A stretch of 64,000 bases of DNA from Mucilaginibacter boryungensis. GTDB lineage: Bacteria > Bacteroidota > Bacteroidia > Sphingobacteriales > Sphingobacteriaceae. The notes under the pieces were generated by a model, which was given only the letters and a program-made list of their open reading frames with translations, did no database searches and was not told where the DNA came from. The translations under genes were made by a program, and so were the position numbers. The DNA lies in the NCBI RefSeq assembly GCF_015221995.1, contig NZ_JADFFM010000001.1, forward strand, positions 1,426,001 through 1,490,000, given 5' to 3'. The stretch's first letter is position 1, and each line of letters begins with the position of its first letter. Of this stretch, positions 50,688 through 60,369 are shown one piece after another.

Positions 50688-52325
50688 ATGCTTAAAGGAT
50701 TTTTTAATACGCCGCAACCCGCTAACGAACCTGTACTGAACTACGGTCCGCGCAGTGTGGAACGCGCAGCACTTAAACAGGCTTTGGACACAGCCCGTGC
50801 GCAACAATTAGATATACCCATGTATATTGGCGGAAAGGAAGTTCGCAGCGGCAACACTGCCGAACTGCGCCCGCCGCATGATCATAAACACCTGCTGGGT
50901 ACATTTCACCTGGGTGATAAACAGCATGTTACCGATGCTATAAACGCTGCACTTGCCGCAAAATACGATTGGGAAAACCTGCCGTGGGAGCAACGCGCCG
51001 CTATATTTTTAAAAGCTGCCGAATTATTAGCCGGCCCGTACCGTGCTAAAGTGAACGCGGCTACCATGCTTGGCCAATCTAAAAACGCGTACCAGGCCGA
51101 GATAGATTCTGCTTGCGAACTGATAGACTTTTTGCGTTTCAACGTGCACTATATGACGCAGATCTACGCGCAGCAACCCCCTATATCACCAAAAGGTGTA
51201 TGGAACAGGGTTGAACAGCGCCCGCTGGAAGGCTTCGTATTCGCGCTTACGCCATTTAACTTTACTGCTATTGCAGGCAACCTGCCAACCAGCGCCGCCA
51301 TGATGGGCAACGTGGTGGTTTGGAAACCGGCCAATACTCAAATTTATGCAGCTAATGTGTTGATGCAGGTATTTAACGAAGCCGGTGTGCCGCCGGGTGT
51401 AATTAACCTGGTTTATGTGGACGGCCCAACTGTAGGCGAGGTAGTATTTAAGCATCCTGACTTTGCAGGTATTCACTTTACCGGTTCAACGGGCGTGTTC
51501 AACAGCATTTGGAAAACCATTGGCGATAATATCCACAATTATAAAACCTACCCGCGCATTGTGGGCGAAACAGGCGGTAAGGATTTTGTATTAGTACACC
51601 CAAGTGCTGATGTTGATATAGCCAATGTTGCTTTGGTACGAGGTTCATTTGAATACCAGGGCCAAAAATGCTCGGCTGCTTCACGGGCGTATGTACCAGC
51701 ATCGCTGTGGCCTGCCATTAGCGAACGTATGAAGCGCGACATCGCCAGCTTTAAAATGGGCCCGGTTGAAGATTTTGAAAACTTTATTAACGCCGTTATC
51801 GATGAAAAATCATTCGATAAACTGGCTAAATATATTGATGCCGCTAAAGCCGATCCGAATGTAGAGATTCTTACCGGCGGTGGTTATGATAAAAGTGACG
51901 GCTACTTTATTGAGCCGACCATAATTAAGGTAAATGATCCTTATTACGTAACCATGTGCGAAGAGTTGTTTGGCCCGGTATTAACTATTTATGTGTACGA
52001 AGATGCCAAGTTTGACGAGGTAGTAGATATTGTTGATAAAACTTCAATTTACGCTTTGACAGGTGCCATCATCGCGCAAGACCGTTACGCTATTGCCGAC
52101 ATGACCCAGCGTTTACGTAACGCTGCGGGTAACTTCTATATTAATGATAAACCTACCGGCGCGGTAGTTGGCCAGCAGCCATTTGGCGGCGCGAGAGGAT
52201 CAGGTACTAATGATAAAGCTGGCTCCATGATCAACCTGATGCGCTGGGTATCGCCACGCACTATTAAGGAAACTTTCGATCCGCCTAAGGATTACCGATA
52301 TCCATTTTTGGCGAAGGAAATATAA
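50688..52325 (+). CDS. pruA: L-glutamate gamma-semialdehyde dehydrogenase (P5C dehydrogenase)
   Basis: The enzyme oxidises glutamate semialdehyde to glutamate in proline catabolism, using NAD. The 545-residue protein matches the stand-alone P5CDH family length. The general-base Glu is E294 in IVGETGGKDFVL, the catalytic Cys is C328 in YQGQKCSAASRAY, and VVWKPANTQIYAA and FGGARGSGTNDKAG are present. PutA proline dehydrogenase is not adjacent. Confidence 0.95.
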   Translation: MLKGFFNTPQPANEPVLNYGPRSVERAALKQALDTARAQQLDIPMYIGGKEVRSGNTAELRPPHDHKHLLGTFHLGDKQHVTDAINAALAAKYDWENLPWEQRAAIFLKAAELLAGPYRAKVNAATMLGQSKNAYQAEIDSACELIDFLRFNVHYMTQIYAQQPPISPKGVWNRVEQRPLEGFVFALTPFNFTAIAGNLPTSAAMMGNVVVWKPANTQIYAANVLMQVFNEAGVPPGVINLVYVDGPTVGEVVFKHPDFAGIHFTGSTGVFNSIWKTIGDNIHNYKTYPRIVGETGGKDFVLVHPSADVDIANVALVRGSFEYQGQKCSAASRAYVPASLWPAISERMKRDIASFKMGPVEDFENFINAVIDEKSFDKLAKYIDAAKADPNVEILTGGGYDKSDGYFIEPTIIKVNDPYYVTMCEELFGPVLTIYVYEDAKFDEVVDIVDKTSIYALTGAIIAQDRYAIADMTQRLRNAAGNFYINDKPTGAVVGQQPFGGARGSGTNDKAGSMINLMRWVSPRTIKETFDPPKDYRYPFLAKEI

Positions 52326-52383
52326 GTTGATTTCGGATTTCGAAATTCAATTTCGAATTAATTCATAGCAATAATGTCTTAAA

Positions 52384-52415
52384 TAGAAAGGCTGCCTAAT
52401 TGGACAGCCTTTCTA
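52384..52415. terminator. Bidirectional terminator between pruA and carbonic anhydrase
   Basis: TAGAAAGGCTG and CAGCCTTTCTA pair over 11 bp around a ten-base loop. It serves the convergent genes on both strands. Confidence 0.85.
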
Positions 52416-52454
52416 TCTTTCCAGATTCGGTTTTTCCGTTTTACAGATTTTCCA

Positions 52455-53120
52455 CTATTTATTAAACCTAAAAACTTCGTCCAAATCGGCAGTACTGTGA
52501 CTGCTTACTTTAAGATCTTTTATTTTGCCGGTATTTAAGCTATATACCCAGCCATGTACGCTTAACGGCTGGCCATTGCCCCAGGCGTTTTGCACTATAG
52601 ATGTTTTGCAAAGGTTGTGAACATTCTCAATCACGTTGTATTCTACCAATCTGTCCGAACGTTCGTTTACATCTTCAATGGCATTTAATTCATCGGCATG
52701 CAGGCGGTACACATCTTTAATGTGGCGCAGCCAATTATCTATCAGGCCAAATTGATTATTACTCATCGCAGCTAAAACACCGCCACAGCCGTAATGGCCG
52801 GTTACAATAACATGTTTTACTTTTAAAACAGAAACAGCGTAATCCAATACACTTAACATGTTCATATCGGTATGTATCACCATGTTGGCGATGTTGCGAT
52901 GTACGAAAATTTCACCGGGGGCAGTGTTAGTGATCTGGTTAGCAGGCACGCGGCTATCGGCGCAGCCAATCCATAACACCGGCGGGTGTTGCCCGGCAGC
53001 CAGCTTGGTAAAATAATCGGGATCTTTTGCCAAGGTATTTTCTACAAATTTGGCATTGCCTTCAATAAGGCTTTGGTAAGTGATGTGGGTAGTATCGTGT
53101 GTGTGTGGCTGTTTACTCAT
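52455..53120 (-). CDS. Beta-carbonic anhydrase, first copy
   Basis: The enzyme interconverts CO2 and bicarbonate with zinc. The 221-residue protein has C53 and D55/R57 in WIGCADSRVPANQ and H108/C111 in GHYGCGG, the complete zinc-binding set of beta-class enzymes. No signal peptide is seen, so it is cytosolic. It is closely similar to the copy at 54039. An exact TAnnTTTG box lies at 53128-53135. Confidence 0.95.
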   Translation of the reverse strand: MSKQPHTHDTTHITYQSLIEGNAKFVENTLAKDPDYFTKLAAGQHPPVLWIGCADSRVPANQITNTAPGEIFVHRNIANMVIHTDMNMLSVLDYAVSVLKVKHVIVTGHYGCGGVLAAMSNNQFGLIDNWLRHIKDVYRLHADELNAIEDVNERSDRLVEYNVIENVHNLCKTSIVQNAWGNGQPLSVHGWVYSLNTGKIKDLKVSSHSTADLDEVFRFNK

Positions 53121-53127
53121 AGTGGCA

Positions 53128-53135
53128 CAAATGTA
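53128..53135 (-). promoter_or_regulatory. Candidate carbonic anhydrase promoter -7 box
   Basis: TACATTTG on the minus strand matches TAnnTTTG exactly and lies seven bases from the ATG at 53120, so the leader would be very short. Confidence 0.45.
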
Positions 53136-53223
53136 CGTGCGATAGTTTAAATGTGGTATTATTTTTTCGTTTCCTTTAATAAATTTTGAATAACCAGAAA
53201 TACATGCAGGTAATGTGTGTCCA

Positions 53224-53961
53224 TCAGTTATTTTTGCTCTGAAATAACCTGGTTAATTTGTGTAATGCCAGGGGAGAAAGATCGTAGTACAAAATAGTAA
53301 GCAAGATAAACGGGATGGCGAAGAATATTTTAAAATCGTATAAATCAAAAAAGTACCCTCCGGCAATACCGCCTATAAAATAAAATGTCAGGATAGTAAG
53401 ACGGATAATAACTTTGTTTTTAATTACCTGCGAAGCTTCAGTTTTTGGATGCAGTAATTCAGCCATTTCGGCACCCAAATCAGTAAATAAACCCGTGAGG
53501 TGTGATGTTTTGATCAACCCGCCGGAAATATTGGAAACCAGGCTATTCTGTAAACCCATAGCAAATAATATAGCGCCAATAATTGCCTCGCGCTCCAGTA
53601 GTGTTTCCTCATAAAAATGATTACCGTAAATAGCTACAATGAACAGAATAACTATTTCCAGCATTATCGGCACGGCATGCGCCCGGTAACGGCTTTTTTC
53701 CTGTAACGAGCGGACAAGAAACGTTGAAGTAAACGCCCCCGCAAAAAACAGCAGCAGCCAAACAAAGAATACAGAGACCTCCCTGAAGTTTTGCTCAACT
53801 ACATGCTTGGCCAGGTTGGCTACATGCCCGGTAATGTTTGATGTGAATACCAAAAACGCCAAAACCCCGGCCACATTGGTTACCCCAGATACAAAAGCCG
53901 TTGAGGAGGCCAATAACAGGTTTTCTTTAAGTGTGCGGTTTTCTTTGGTTTGACGCAGCAT
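53224..53961 (-). CDS. DUF1275 (YoaK-type) membrane protein
   Basis: The 245-residue protein has about six membrane helices and the DUF1275 features SSTAFVSGVTNVAGVLAFLV, FTSNITGHVANLA, and MGLQNSLVSNISGGLIKTSH with LTGLFTDLGAEMAE. Function is unknown. It sits between two carbonic anhydrase genes on the same strand, so a link with CO2 or anion movement is possible but unproven. Confidence 0.88.
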   Translation of the reverse strand: MLRQTKENRTLKENLLLASSTAFVSGVTNVAGVLAFLVFTSNITGHVANLAKHVVEQNFREVSVFFVWLLLFFAGAFTSTFLVRSLQEKSRYRAHAVPIMLEIVILFIVAIYGNHFYEETLLEREAIIGAILFAMGLQNSLVSNISGGLIKTSHLTGLFTDLGAEMAELLHPKTEASQVIKNKVIIRLTILTFYFIGGIAGGYFFDLYDFKIFFAIPFILLTILYYDLSPLALHKLTRLFQSKNN

Positions 53962-53981
53962 ATTTGTAAATATATAAATAA

Positions 53982-54010
53982 AAAAAGGAGCCCCATTACA
54001 AGGCCCCTTT
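53982..54010 (-). terminator. Terminator of the SulP-carbonic anhydrase operon
   Basis: AAAGGAGCC and GGCCCCTTT pair with one mismatch; the minus strand then has a long T-run (TTTTTTT). It lies 29 bases after the second carbonic anhydrase stop. Confidence 0.75.
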
Positions 54011-54038
54011 AACTGTATATATTGATTTTGGGATGTAA

Positions 54039-54761
54039 TTAATGTGCCGCTACAGCATCCGCTTTTTGTACCTCGTAAACATAGCCCAGTGTATCAGGGG
54101 TGTTGCTGCTTACACCCAGGTCTTTCACCAGACCGGTTTTCAGGTCAATTACCCAGCCGTGTACCTGCAAGTCTGTACGTTCTTTCCAGGCATTTTGTAT
54201 GATGGTTGTTTTGCAAACGTTATATACCTGTTCGGTCACATTCAGTTCTACCAAACGGTTTACTTTGGTTTCATGGTCGGTAATCCGGTCAAGCTCGTGA
54301 CTGTGCAAACGGTATACATCTTTAATATTGCGTAACCAGTTGTCAATCAGTCCAAACTGTTTGTTGGTGAGCGCCGCGGCAACCCCGCCGCAACCGTAAT
54401 GTCCGGCAACTATAACGTGTTTTACCTTCAGTACGTTTACCGCGTAGTCCAGTACGCTCAGCATGTTCATATCCGAATGCACGCATACATTGGCAATGTT
54501 ACGGTGCACAAATACTTCGCCGGGCTTGGTGCCGGTAACTTCATTGGCCGGCACACGGCTGTCCGAACAGCCTATCCATAATACTTCCGGCGATTGCCCT
54601 TTAGCCAGTTTGGTGAAGTAGTCAGCATCGCCGTTTAATTGTTTTTTTACCCATTCGCGGTTGCCTTGTATTAAGGCATTATAGCCGGTAGTAAGGGTTA
54701 ATTTGTTGTCGGCAGTATCAACGGTTATTTGCCCGTTTTTATGATTTTTAGTGTTTTCCAT
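54039..54761 (-). CDS. Beta-carbonic anhydrase, second copy
   Basis: The ATG at 54761 gives 240 residues; an upstream TTG at 54773 is less likely. Zinc-site residues are present in WIGCSDSRVPANE and AGHYGCGG. It has a longer N-terminus than the copy at 52455 and ends in an Ala-rich tail (AVAAH). It begins 12 bases downstream of the SulP gene, so the transporter and enzyme are co-transcribed, suggesting bicarbonate handling. Confidence 0.95.
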   Translation of the reverse strand: MENTKNHKNGQITVDTADNKLTLTTGYNALIQGNREWVKKQLNGDADYFTKLAKGQSPEVLWIGCSDSRVPANEVTGTKPGEVFVHRNIANVCVHSDMNMLSVLDYAVNVLKVKHVIVAGHYGCGGVAAALTNKQFGLIDNWLRNIKDVYRLHSHELDRITDHETKVNRLVELNVTEQVYNVCKTTIIQNAWKERTDLQVHGWVIDLKTGLVKDLGVSSNTPDTLGYVYEVQKADAVAAH

Positions 54762-54773
54762 GATTTTTTGCAA

Positions 54774-56372
54774 TTAATTAGCCTTAATTCTTAACTCTTT
54801 CAGTTTGGGTACATCATAGGCAGGTTTAATGTCCTGCAGTTGTACAATAATGCCTTTGGTGTAGGCATTGTGTTTATAGTTGTTGATGATCTCCAGCACG
54901 TCCTGATCAATATACCGCGAGTTTGAACCGTCAATAATCACGGTCGATTCTTTTGGGATACTGGTCAGGGTTACTTGTATGGCGGCCTTATTCAGGAAGG
55001 AAACTTCCTCGGCCAGTTTAATGCGGATCACTTTTTTATCGCCATTTTTCTCAATATGGTAGAAGTAGGGATTGCGCAGGTTGGTACGCAGGATATAAAA
55101 TACTCCTACCAGCATACCAATGCCCACACCAATCAGCAGGTCGGTAAATACTACGGCCACTATGGTGACTACAAACGGGATGAATTGATCCAAGCCTTTG
55201 TGCCATATGTGTTTGAATAAACTGATGCGTGCCAGTTTATAACCCGTCATTAAAAGTATAGCTGCCAGGCATGATAAAGGTATCAGGTTGATCAGCGATG
55301 GGATGAACAGCAATGAAATCAACAATAGGATACCATGTGTTACAGCGCTGGTTTTGGTACGAGCCCCGGCATTTACGTTAGCTGACGAACGGACGATAAC
55401 CGCCGTCATAGGCAGGCCGCCTAATAAGCCGCTTACAATATTGCCAGTACCCTGTGCCAATAATTCGCGGTTGGTGGGGGATACACGTTTAATAGGGTCT
55501 ATCTTATCAACCGCTTCTAAACTCAACAATGTTTCGAGGCTGGCTACAATGGCGATAGTAAAAGCAGTTATCCAAACCTGCTTATTAGCAATTTGCCCAA
55601 AATCGGCCATTTTAAATAGCCCAAAAAATTCTGAGGCGCTGTTAACAATGGGGATATGCACAAATTGCTTATCGCGCAAAGCGAAACTTGTATTATTGAA
55701 TAAAAGGCTTAATCCAATCCCCGCCAATACCACCATTAACGCAGCAGGTATGCCAGCCACTTTTTTAAATTTAGGCCAGTAGATCATCAACCCAATAGAT
55801 ACCACGCTGATAATTACCGCGCCGTAATTTATTTTAGCCAGTGCGCTGAATATCCCCGAAAAGGTATTGTTCTTATCAATCTGGTTAAACTCCTCGTCGC
55901 CAACAAAATCGGCATCGTAGCCAACCGCATGCGGGAACTGCTTTAGTATCAGGATAATCCCAATAGCGGCCAGCATGCCTTCGATAACTGCTGAAGGGAA
56001 GTAGTTGGCAATGGTACCTGCTTTAACCAAGCCCAGAATGATCTGAAATACACCGGCAATAACCATGCTTAATAAAAATGTTTCGTAATTACCAAGCGTA
56101 GTAATAGCGTTTAATACAATAACGGTTAGGCCCGCGGCAGGTCCTGCAACACTAAGTTGCGAGCCGCTGAGAGAACCGACCACAATGCCGCCGATGATCC
56201 CCGTTAAAATACCTGCAAAAAGCGGTGCGCCCGAGGCCAGTGCTATACCCAAACAAAGCGGCAGGGCTACCAAAAACACTACTATACTTGCCGGAATATC
56301 CTTTTTTAAATTTTTGGCCAAAAAATATTTACCCAGGTTTAGGCCACCTGCAGCAATCCCATGTTGCTCCAT
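54774..56372 (-). CDS. SulP-family anion transporter (bicarbonate or sulfate)
   Basis: The 532-residue protein has about 12 membrane helices and the SulP motif SLSGSQLSVAGPAAGLTVIV, with ALPLCLGIALASGAPLFAG. A C-terminal STAS domain spans about 430-532 (SVVIDGSNSRYIDQDVLEII). Similar genes next to carbonic anhydrase encode sodium-bicarbonate transporters (BicA type), but sulfate transport cannot be excluded. It leads the two-gene operon with the second carbonic anhydrase. Confidence 0.9.
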   Translation of the reverse strand: MEQHGIAAGGLNLGKYFLAKNLKKDIPASIVVFLVALPLCLGIALASGAPLFAGILTGIIGGIVVGSLSGSQLSVAGPAAGLTVIVLNAITTLGNYETFLLSMVIAGVFQIILGLVKAGTIANYFPSAVIEGMLAAIGIILILKQFPHAVGYDADFVGDEEFNQIDKNNTFSGIFSALAKINYGAVIISVVSIGLMIYWPKFKKVAGIPAALMVVLAGIGLSLLFNNTSFALRDKQFVHIPIVNSASEFFGLFKMADFGQIANKQVWITAFTIAIVASLETLLSLEAVDKIDPIKRVSPTNRELLAQGTGNIVSGLLGGLPMTAVIVRSSANVNAGARTKTSAVTHGILLLISLLFIPSLINLIPLSCLAAILLMTGYKLARISLFKHIWHKGLDQFIPFVVTIVAVVFTDLLIGVGIGMLVGVFYILRTNLRNPYFYHIEKNGDKKVIRIKLAEEVSFLNKAAIQVTLTSIPKESTVIIDGSNSRYIDQDVLEIINNYKHNAYTKGIIVQLQDIKPAYDVPKLKELRIKAN

Positions 56373-56455
56373 AAAAAATGCAATAAAAATAGAATGATCA
56401 GAATAAATGAATTAGTAAAGACTCCCGGGCCTGGATGGTCCGGGGTAACATTCAT

Positions 56456-56818
56456 TTACGCGTTGGGAGGTGGGGTGGGGACTACGGGATGGAAGGTTTG
56501 TACATACAGGCTGTGTTCCTGATTGTGCAAGATGTTATTCTCAATTAAAATGGGGGTGAGGGTATAGCAGTGGAAAACGATATCCTCGTCAAAAAACTTT
56601 TTATCCTTCATAAAGTCTTTTTCCGAGGCGTCTTTTTCATCCTTGCCTTCCAGCTCAAGCTGCATAATTACAGCGTTAACCGTTTTATTATTCAGCATTA
56701 AAAACACCGGCGCAACAGATATTGACATCTTTACTAAAAAGATGCCGATAAACATCAGGCTTATCAATATGCTATTTCTGCGTGTTTTCACCGGGGGCAA
56801 ATATATAATTTTTAACAT
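56456..56818 (-). CDS. Small membrane protein of unknown function
   Basis: The 120-residue protein has a basic N-terminus and one hydrophobic segment (about 17-40, NSILISLMFIGIFLVKMSIS). A charged mid-part (DEKDASEKDFMKDKKFFDED) precedes a hydrophobic C-terminal tail. It precedes the SulP gene on the same strand by 83 bases. I do not recognise the family. Confidence 0.6.
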   Translation of the reverse strand: MLKIIYLPPVKTRRNSILISLMFIGIFLVKMSISVAPVFLMLNNKTVNAVIMQLELEGKDEKDASEKDFMKDKKFFDEDIVFHCYTLTPILIENNILHNQEHSLYVQTFHPVVPTPPPNA

Positions 56819-56970
56819 GTAATGCTAAAGCTTGTTTGGTTAAGGTTTTGTAAATTTTGCTGGCCGGGTTATTTTTATACGCAAAGGTGGTGTGCTTTTG
56901 TAGTTAAATATTTGACTTGTGCATTCCCATACTAATTGTTTATTTTTAGCCCTTTACTAATAAACCGAAC

Positions 56971-58512
56971 TTGGAGAAGAAAATAAAAAACCTGCTGCAT
57001 AAGCGCGAACAGGCGCTGTTAGGTGGTGGACAAGCCCGTATAGATAGTCAGCATAAAAAAGGGAAATTAACAGCGCGCGAGCGTTTGCATTTTCTGTTAG
57101 ATGAAGGCTCGTTCCAGGAAATAGGTATGCTGGTAGCACACCGCAGTACCGATTTCGGGATGGAAAAAGAACATTACCCCGGCGATGGTGTAGTTACGGG
57201 TTACGGTACTATTGCCGGTCGCACCGTTTATGTTTTCTCGCAGGACTTTACCGTGTTTGGCGGCTCGCTTTCTGAAACCCACGCCGAAAAAATATGCAAG
57301 TTAATGGATATGGCCATGAAGAATGGCGCCCCTGTTATTGGCCTGAACGATTCGGGCGGCGCCCGGATACAGGAAGGTGTAGTATCGCTGGGCGGTTATG
57401 CCGATATATTTTACCGTAATACTATGGCATCGGGCGTTATCCCACAGCTATCAGCCATTATGGGCCCTTGCGCCGGCGGCGCGGTGTATTCACCGGCCAT
57501 TACCGATTTTATTTTGATGGTGGAGCATACTTCATACATGTTTGTAACCGGGCCTAACGTGGTTAAGACCGTCACACACGAGGAAGTAACCTCCGAAGAA
57601 TTGGGCGGCGCTATGACACATGCTACCAAATCGGGCGTTACCCATTTTGCCTGCGCTAACGAGATAGCGGCTATACAGCATATTAAACATTTGCTAAGTT
57701 ATATGCCGCAAAACTGCGAGGAAAAGGCACCGTCGTTACCATACGAAGGCGGCAACGAATTGCGCCCATCACTGGATAGCTTTATGCCTGAAATAGCTTC
57801 ACAGCCTTATGACATCCGCGAAATTATTACCCAGGTGATAGACGAGAATTCGTTTTTAGAAGTACATAAAGATTTTGCCGAGAATATTGTAGTAGGTTTT
57901 GCCCGGTTGGCCGGTCGCAGCATTGGTATTGTAGCTAACCAGCCGGCATTTTTGGCGGGTGTGCTGGATATTAATTCATCAACCAAGGGCGCGCGCTTTG
58001 TGCGTTTTTGCGATAGTTTCAACATCCCTTTGCTGGTGTTTGAAGATGTACCGGGCTTTTTGCCGGGAACCGACCAGGAGTGGAACGCCATTATCACCAA
58101 CGGCGCTAAACTACTATATGCGTTTTGCGAGGCTACCGTGCCGCGCATTACCATTATTACCCGTAAAGCTTACGGCGGCGCTTACGATGTGATGAACTCC
58201 AAACACATTGGTGCCGATATGAACTACGCCTGGCCAAGCGCCGAAATTGCCGTAATGGGCGCCAAAGGTGCGGCTGAAATTATTTTTAAACGCGAGATCA
58301 GCAGCGCAGAAGATAAAGAAGCTAAATGGCTCGAGATGGAGAAGCTGTATTCGGACAAGTTTGCTAACCCTTATAGAGCCGCAGAGCGCGGTTTCATCGA
58401 CGAAGTAATCGAGCCATCGGAAACCCGCTTAAAGCTGATACACGCCTTTAAAATGCTTGAAAACAAGGTGGTGAATTTGCCAAGGAAAAAGCACGGGAAT
58501 ATACCATTGTAA
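56971..58512 (+). CDS. Acyl-CoA carboxylase carboxyltransferase (beta) subunit
   Basis: The 513-residue protein starts at TTG and matches the PccB/MmdA family, which transfers carboxyl from biotin to propionyl- or methylmalonyl-Co[21 protein letters not shown], then [45 protein letters not shown] and [20 protein letters not shown] are typical. The biotin-carrier and carboxylase subunits are not adjacent. The length is normal for the family. Confidence 0.92.
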   Translation: MEKKIKNLLHKREQALLGGGQARIDSQHKKGKLTARERLHFLLDEGSFQEIGMLVAHRSTDFGMEKEHYPGDGVVTGYGTIAGRTVYVFSQDFTVFGGSLSETHAEKICKLMDMAMKNGAPVIGLNDSGGARIQEGVVSLGGYADIFYRNTMASGVIPQLSAIMGPCAGGAVYSPAITDFILMVEHTSYMFVTGPNVVKTVTHEEVTSEELGGAMTHATKSGVTHFACANEIAAIQHIKHLLSYMPQNCEEKAPSLPYEGGNELRPSLDSFMPEIASQPYDIREIITQVIDENSFLEVHKDFAENIVVGFARLAGRSIGIVANQPAFLAGVLDINSSTKGARFVRFCDSFNIPLLVFEDVPGFLPGTDQEWNAIITNGAKLLYAFCEATVPRITIITRKAYGGAYDVMNSKHIGADMNYAWPSAEIAVMGAKGAAEIIFKREISSAEDKEAKWLEMEKLYSDKFANPYRAAERGFIDEVIEPSETRLKLIHAFKMLENKVVNLPRKKHGNIPL

Positions 58513-58521
58513 AATAACCAC

Positions 58522-58625
58522 TGTCATTGCGAGCGTTAACGCGGCAATCTTCTCGTTTGATTTGCAAACTATGAGATTGCCGCGTCGCCCCACTTCACAC
58601 GCCCGGCTTGCTCCTCGCAATGGCA
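58522..58625. repeat. MITE-like intergenic repeat
   Basis: The 104-base element has inverted termini TGTCATTGCGAGC (58522-58534) and CTCGCAATGGCA (58614-58625). Inner inverted arms are GCGGCAATCT (58541-58550) and AGATTGCCGC (58574-58583). This is the well-known TGTCATTGCGAG type of dispersed bacterial repeat. It lies between the carboxylase stop and the EVE-like gene. Confidence 0.9.
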
Positions 58626-58638
58626 AATTTTGAAGTTT

Positions 58639-59076
58639 ATGAAATCATACCTCTTCGGTTGGAACCCTTTGAAGTTTGAATGGGCTGATATAGCTGAAGA
58701 TATCAAACAACTAAAATCTACAGGCGTCTATGAAGATAATTGGAGTGTAGTCAGTCATAAAACCATCAGGCCGGGCGATAGGGCGTATATTGTGAGGGTA
58801 GGGGTTGAACCCAAAGGCATATTTGCATCAGGCATTATTTCATCTGAACCCTATGTGGCTTTTCGTAAAGGGCGGCATTATTACCGGGTGAATATTCAGC
58901 TGGATACCTTGCTAAACCCTGACGCCGAACGGATACTGACGCTGGACATTTTGAAAACCGGTAACCTTACGGCCCAAACCGGGACACCGCAGGCCTCCGG
59001 CATATCCATACGTCCTGAATTGGTTGATGAGTTGGAAGGCGTTTGGCAGGACTTTTTGGAAAACGGTAATAATTAA
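58639..59076 (+). CDS. Stand-alone EVE-like (PUA-like) domain protein
   Basis: The ATG at 58639 gives 145 residues, [20 protein letters not shown] onward. The pattern [32 protein letters not shown] and TPQASGISI is that of the N-terminal domain of certain HNH endonucleases and related modified-base readers. No HNH nuclease follows, so this copy stands alone. It is probably a modified-base or nucleotide binder, but the role is unknown. Confidence 0.7.
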   Translation: MKSYLFGWNPLKFEWADIAEDIKQLKSTGVYEDNWSVVSHKTIRPGDRAYIVRVGVEPKGIFASGIISSEPYVAFRKGRHYYRVNIQLDTLLNPDAERILTLDILKTGNLTAQTGTPQASGISIRPELVDELEGVWQDFLENGNN

Positions 59077-59945
59077 AACTTTAGCGTAGCGGGCAAATAT
59101 TTTGCTACCAGGTCTTCATAATAAGGGCGTAGTTCCTTCCAGTTTGGCGCTACAGGACTTTTAGAATAAAGGTCATAAGGATTAAACAGGTCAACTGCTT
59201 TAAACAGTTGATGATCGTGCGCAGTCATTAAATGGCTGTAAGCCTTTTCCCGGTGCTGCGGATAGAAGGAGTGGTAGCGCAGCATATACAAAGCCTGCTC
59301 GGGCAAATAAGGCTTCATAATATGATAGATGTATTCATCGTGCCCCCAGGTCATATGCACATTTTCCAAACCGCAATTAGGTTCGTAAATACCATATTTA
59401 GTGTTATACCGCGGGTCGTGATGATCTTTATTATCTTTAAAATATTCTGAGAAAACAATTTTATCAGAAAAAGCACAGCCCACCGGGTAGCTGTCGCCAA
59501 CTACGGCCCATTGCGGTTCGCCGAACAGGCACAGCACCTTACCCAAATCGTGAAACAAGCCGGTAAGTACCATCCAATCGGGGCGGTTATCATTACGTAT
59601 GGCTTCTGAGGTTTGCAATAAGTGTTGTAGCTGATCAAGATCGGTATCCGGGTCTGAATCATCAATCAGTTGATTCAGGAAATCGAAAGCTTCCCAAACG
59701 GTCATTTCTGCGCGGTCAAACTTTAGATATTCCGCCTTTTTTTGCAGCACAAAATCATAGGTTTGATTGATATGCTGCAAACGGTAAAACTCGCGTACCG
59801 AATCCTTAGTCGTACTTTCATAATCGCGGTAAGCCTCCGTGTCACGACCGGCCGCTATCGCGTCTGAATCGGGATAGCGTACTAAAAGATCATTTTCCCA
59901 TTCATCTAATGAAGTTAATGGGTTGTTTCCGGTGATATCGCTCAT
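59073..59945 (-). CDS. Inositol oxygenase (MIOX) family protein
   Basis: The 290-residue protein (ATG at 59945 preferred over a TTG upstream) is a member of the MIOX family, HD-type di-iron oxygenases cleaving myo-inositol to glucuronate. It has [20 protein letters not shown] with the HD metal motif, [25 protein letters not shown] and RYHSFYP. Catabolic partners for glucuronate are not adjacent. The stop overlaps the EVE-like gene stop by four bases. Confidence 0.85.
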   Translation of the reverse strand: MSDITGNNPLTSLDEWENDLLVRYPDSDAIAAGRDTEAYRDYESTTKDSVREFYRLQHINQTYDFVLQKKAEYLKFDRAEMTVWEAFDFLNQLIDDSDPDTDLDQLQHLLQTSEAIRNDNRPDWMVLTGLFHDLGKVLCLFGEPQWAVVGDSYPVGCAFSDKIVFSEYFKDNKDHHDPRYNTKYGIYEPNCGLENVHMTWGHDEYIYHIMKPYLPEQALYMLRYHSFYPQHREKAYSHLMTAHDHQLFKAVDLFNPYDLYSKSPVAPNWKELRPYYEDLVAKYLPATLKF

Positions 59946-60062
59946 ATAATGTATTGATTTGTCCTTAATCAAATTTAAATAGTTTTAAGTACAAAACCAA
60001 AGAATGTATGAATGTTCATACATTTAAAATTCCATTAATATATGTTACGGTATCAAACTGGT

Positions 60063-60266
60063 CTACTCATCATCTTCGGCACCTTTTAATTTCTTTTTCA
60101 GATCACCTAAAACCGCGCTGTTTTTGGCTTTAATGTCTTCCTGGTTTTTTAGCTCATGAAGCATAAAATCCGGTAATTCTTCGGTGTAATAAATAATATT
60201 CTCGGCTTCTAAAAAAGCCATCAGCTTCTTTTCTTCTTCAGCAGTGGGATGGATAATGTATTTCAT
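60063..60266 (-). CDS. Small acidic-basic protein, possibly antitoxin-like
   Basis: The ATG at 60266 gives 67 residues, MKYIIHPTAEEEKKLMAFLE onward, hydrophilic and helical, ending KLKGAEDDE. The charged C-terminus resembles antitoxins, but no toxin gene is adjacent on either side. The longer frame adds nine unlikely residues. Function is unknown. Confidence 0.5.
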   Translation of the reverse strand: MKYIIHPTAEEEKKLMAFLEAENIIYYTEELPDFMLHELKNQEDIKAKNSAVLGDLKKKLKGAEDDE

Positions 60267-60369
60267 AATTGGTGTTTTATACAAAGCTATCAAAACCTTA
60301 GTTGTTATGATCGTATTGCGTTAGCTTGTAACGACAAAGAGCCACGAACGGAATGTGTACTCTGGATAC

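Noticed and set aside
60063..60266. Toxin-antitoxin pair at the small charged protein
   Set aside because: No partner gene is adjacent on either strand; neighbours are MIOX and DUF5996.
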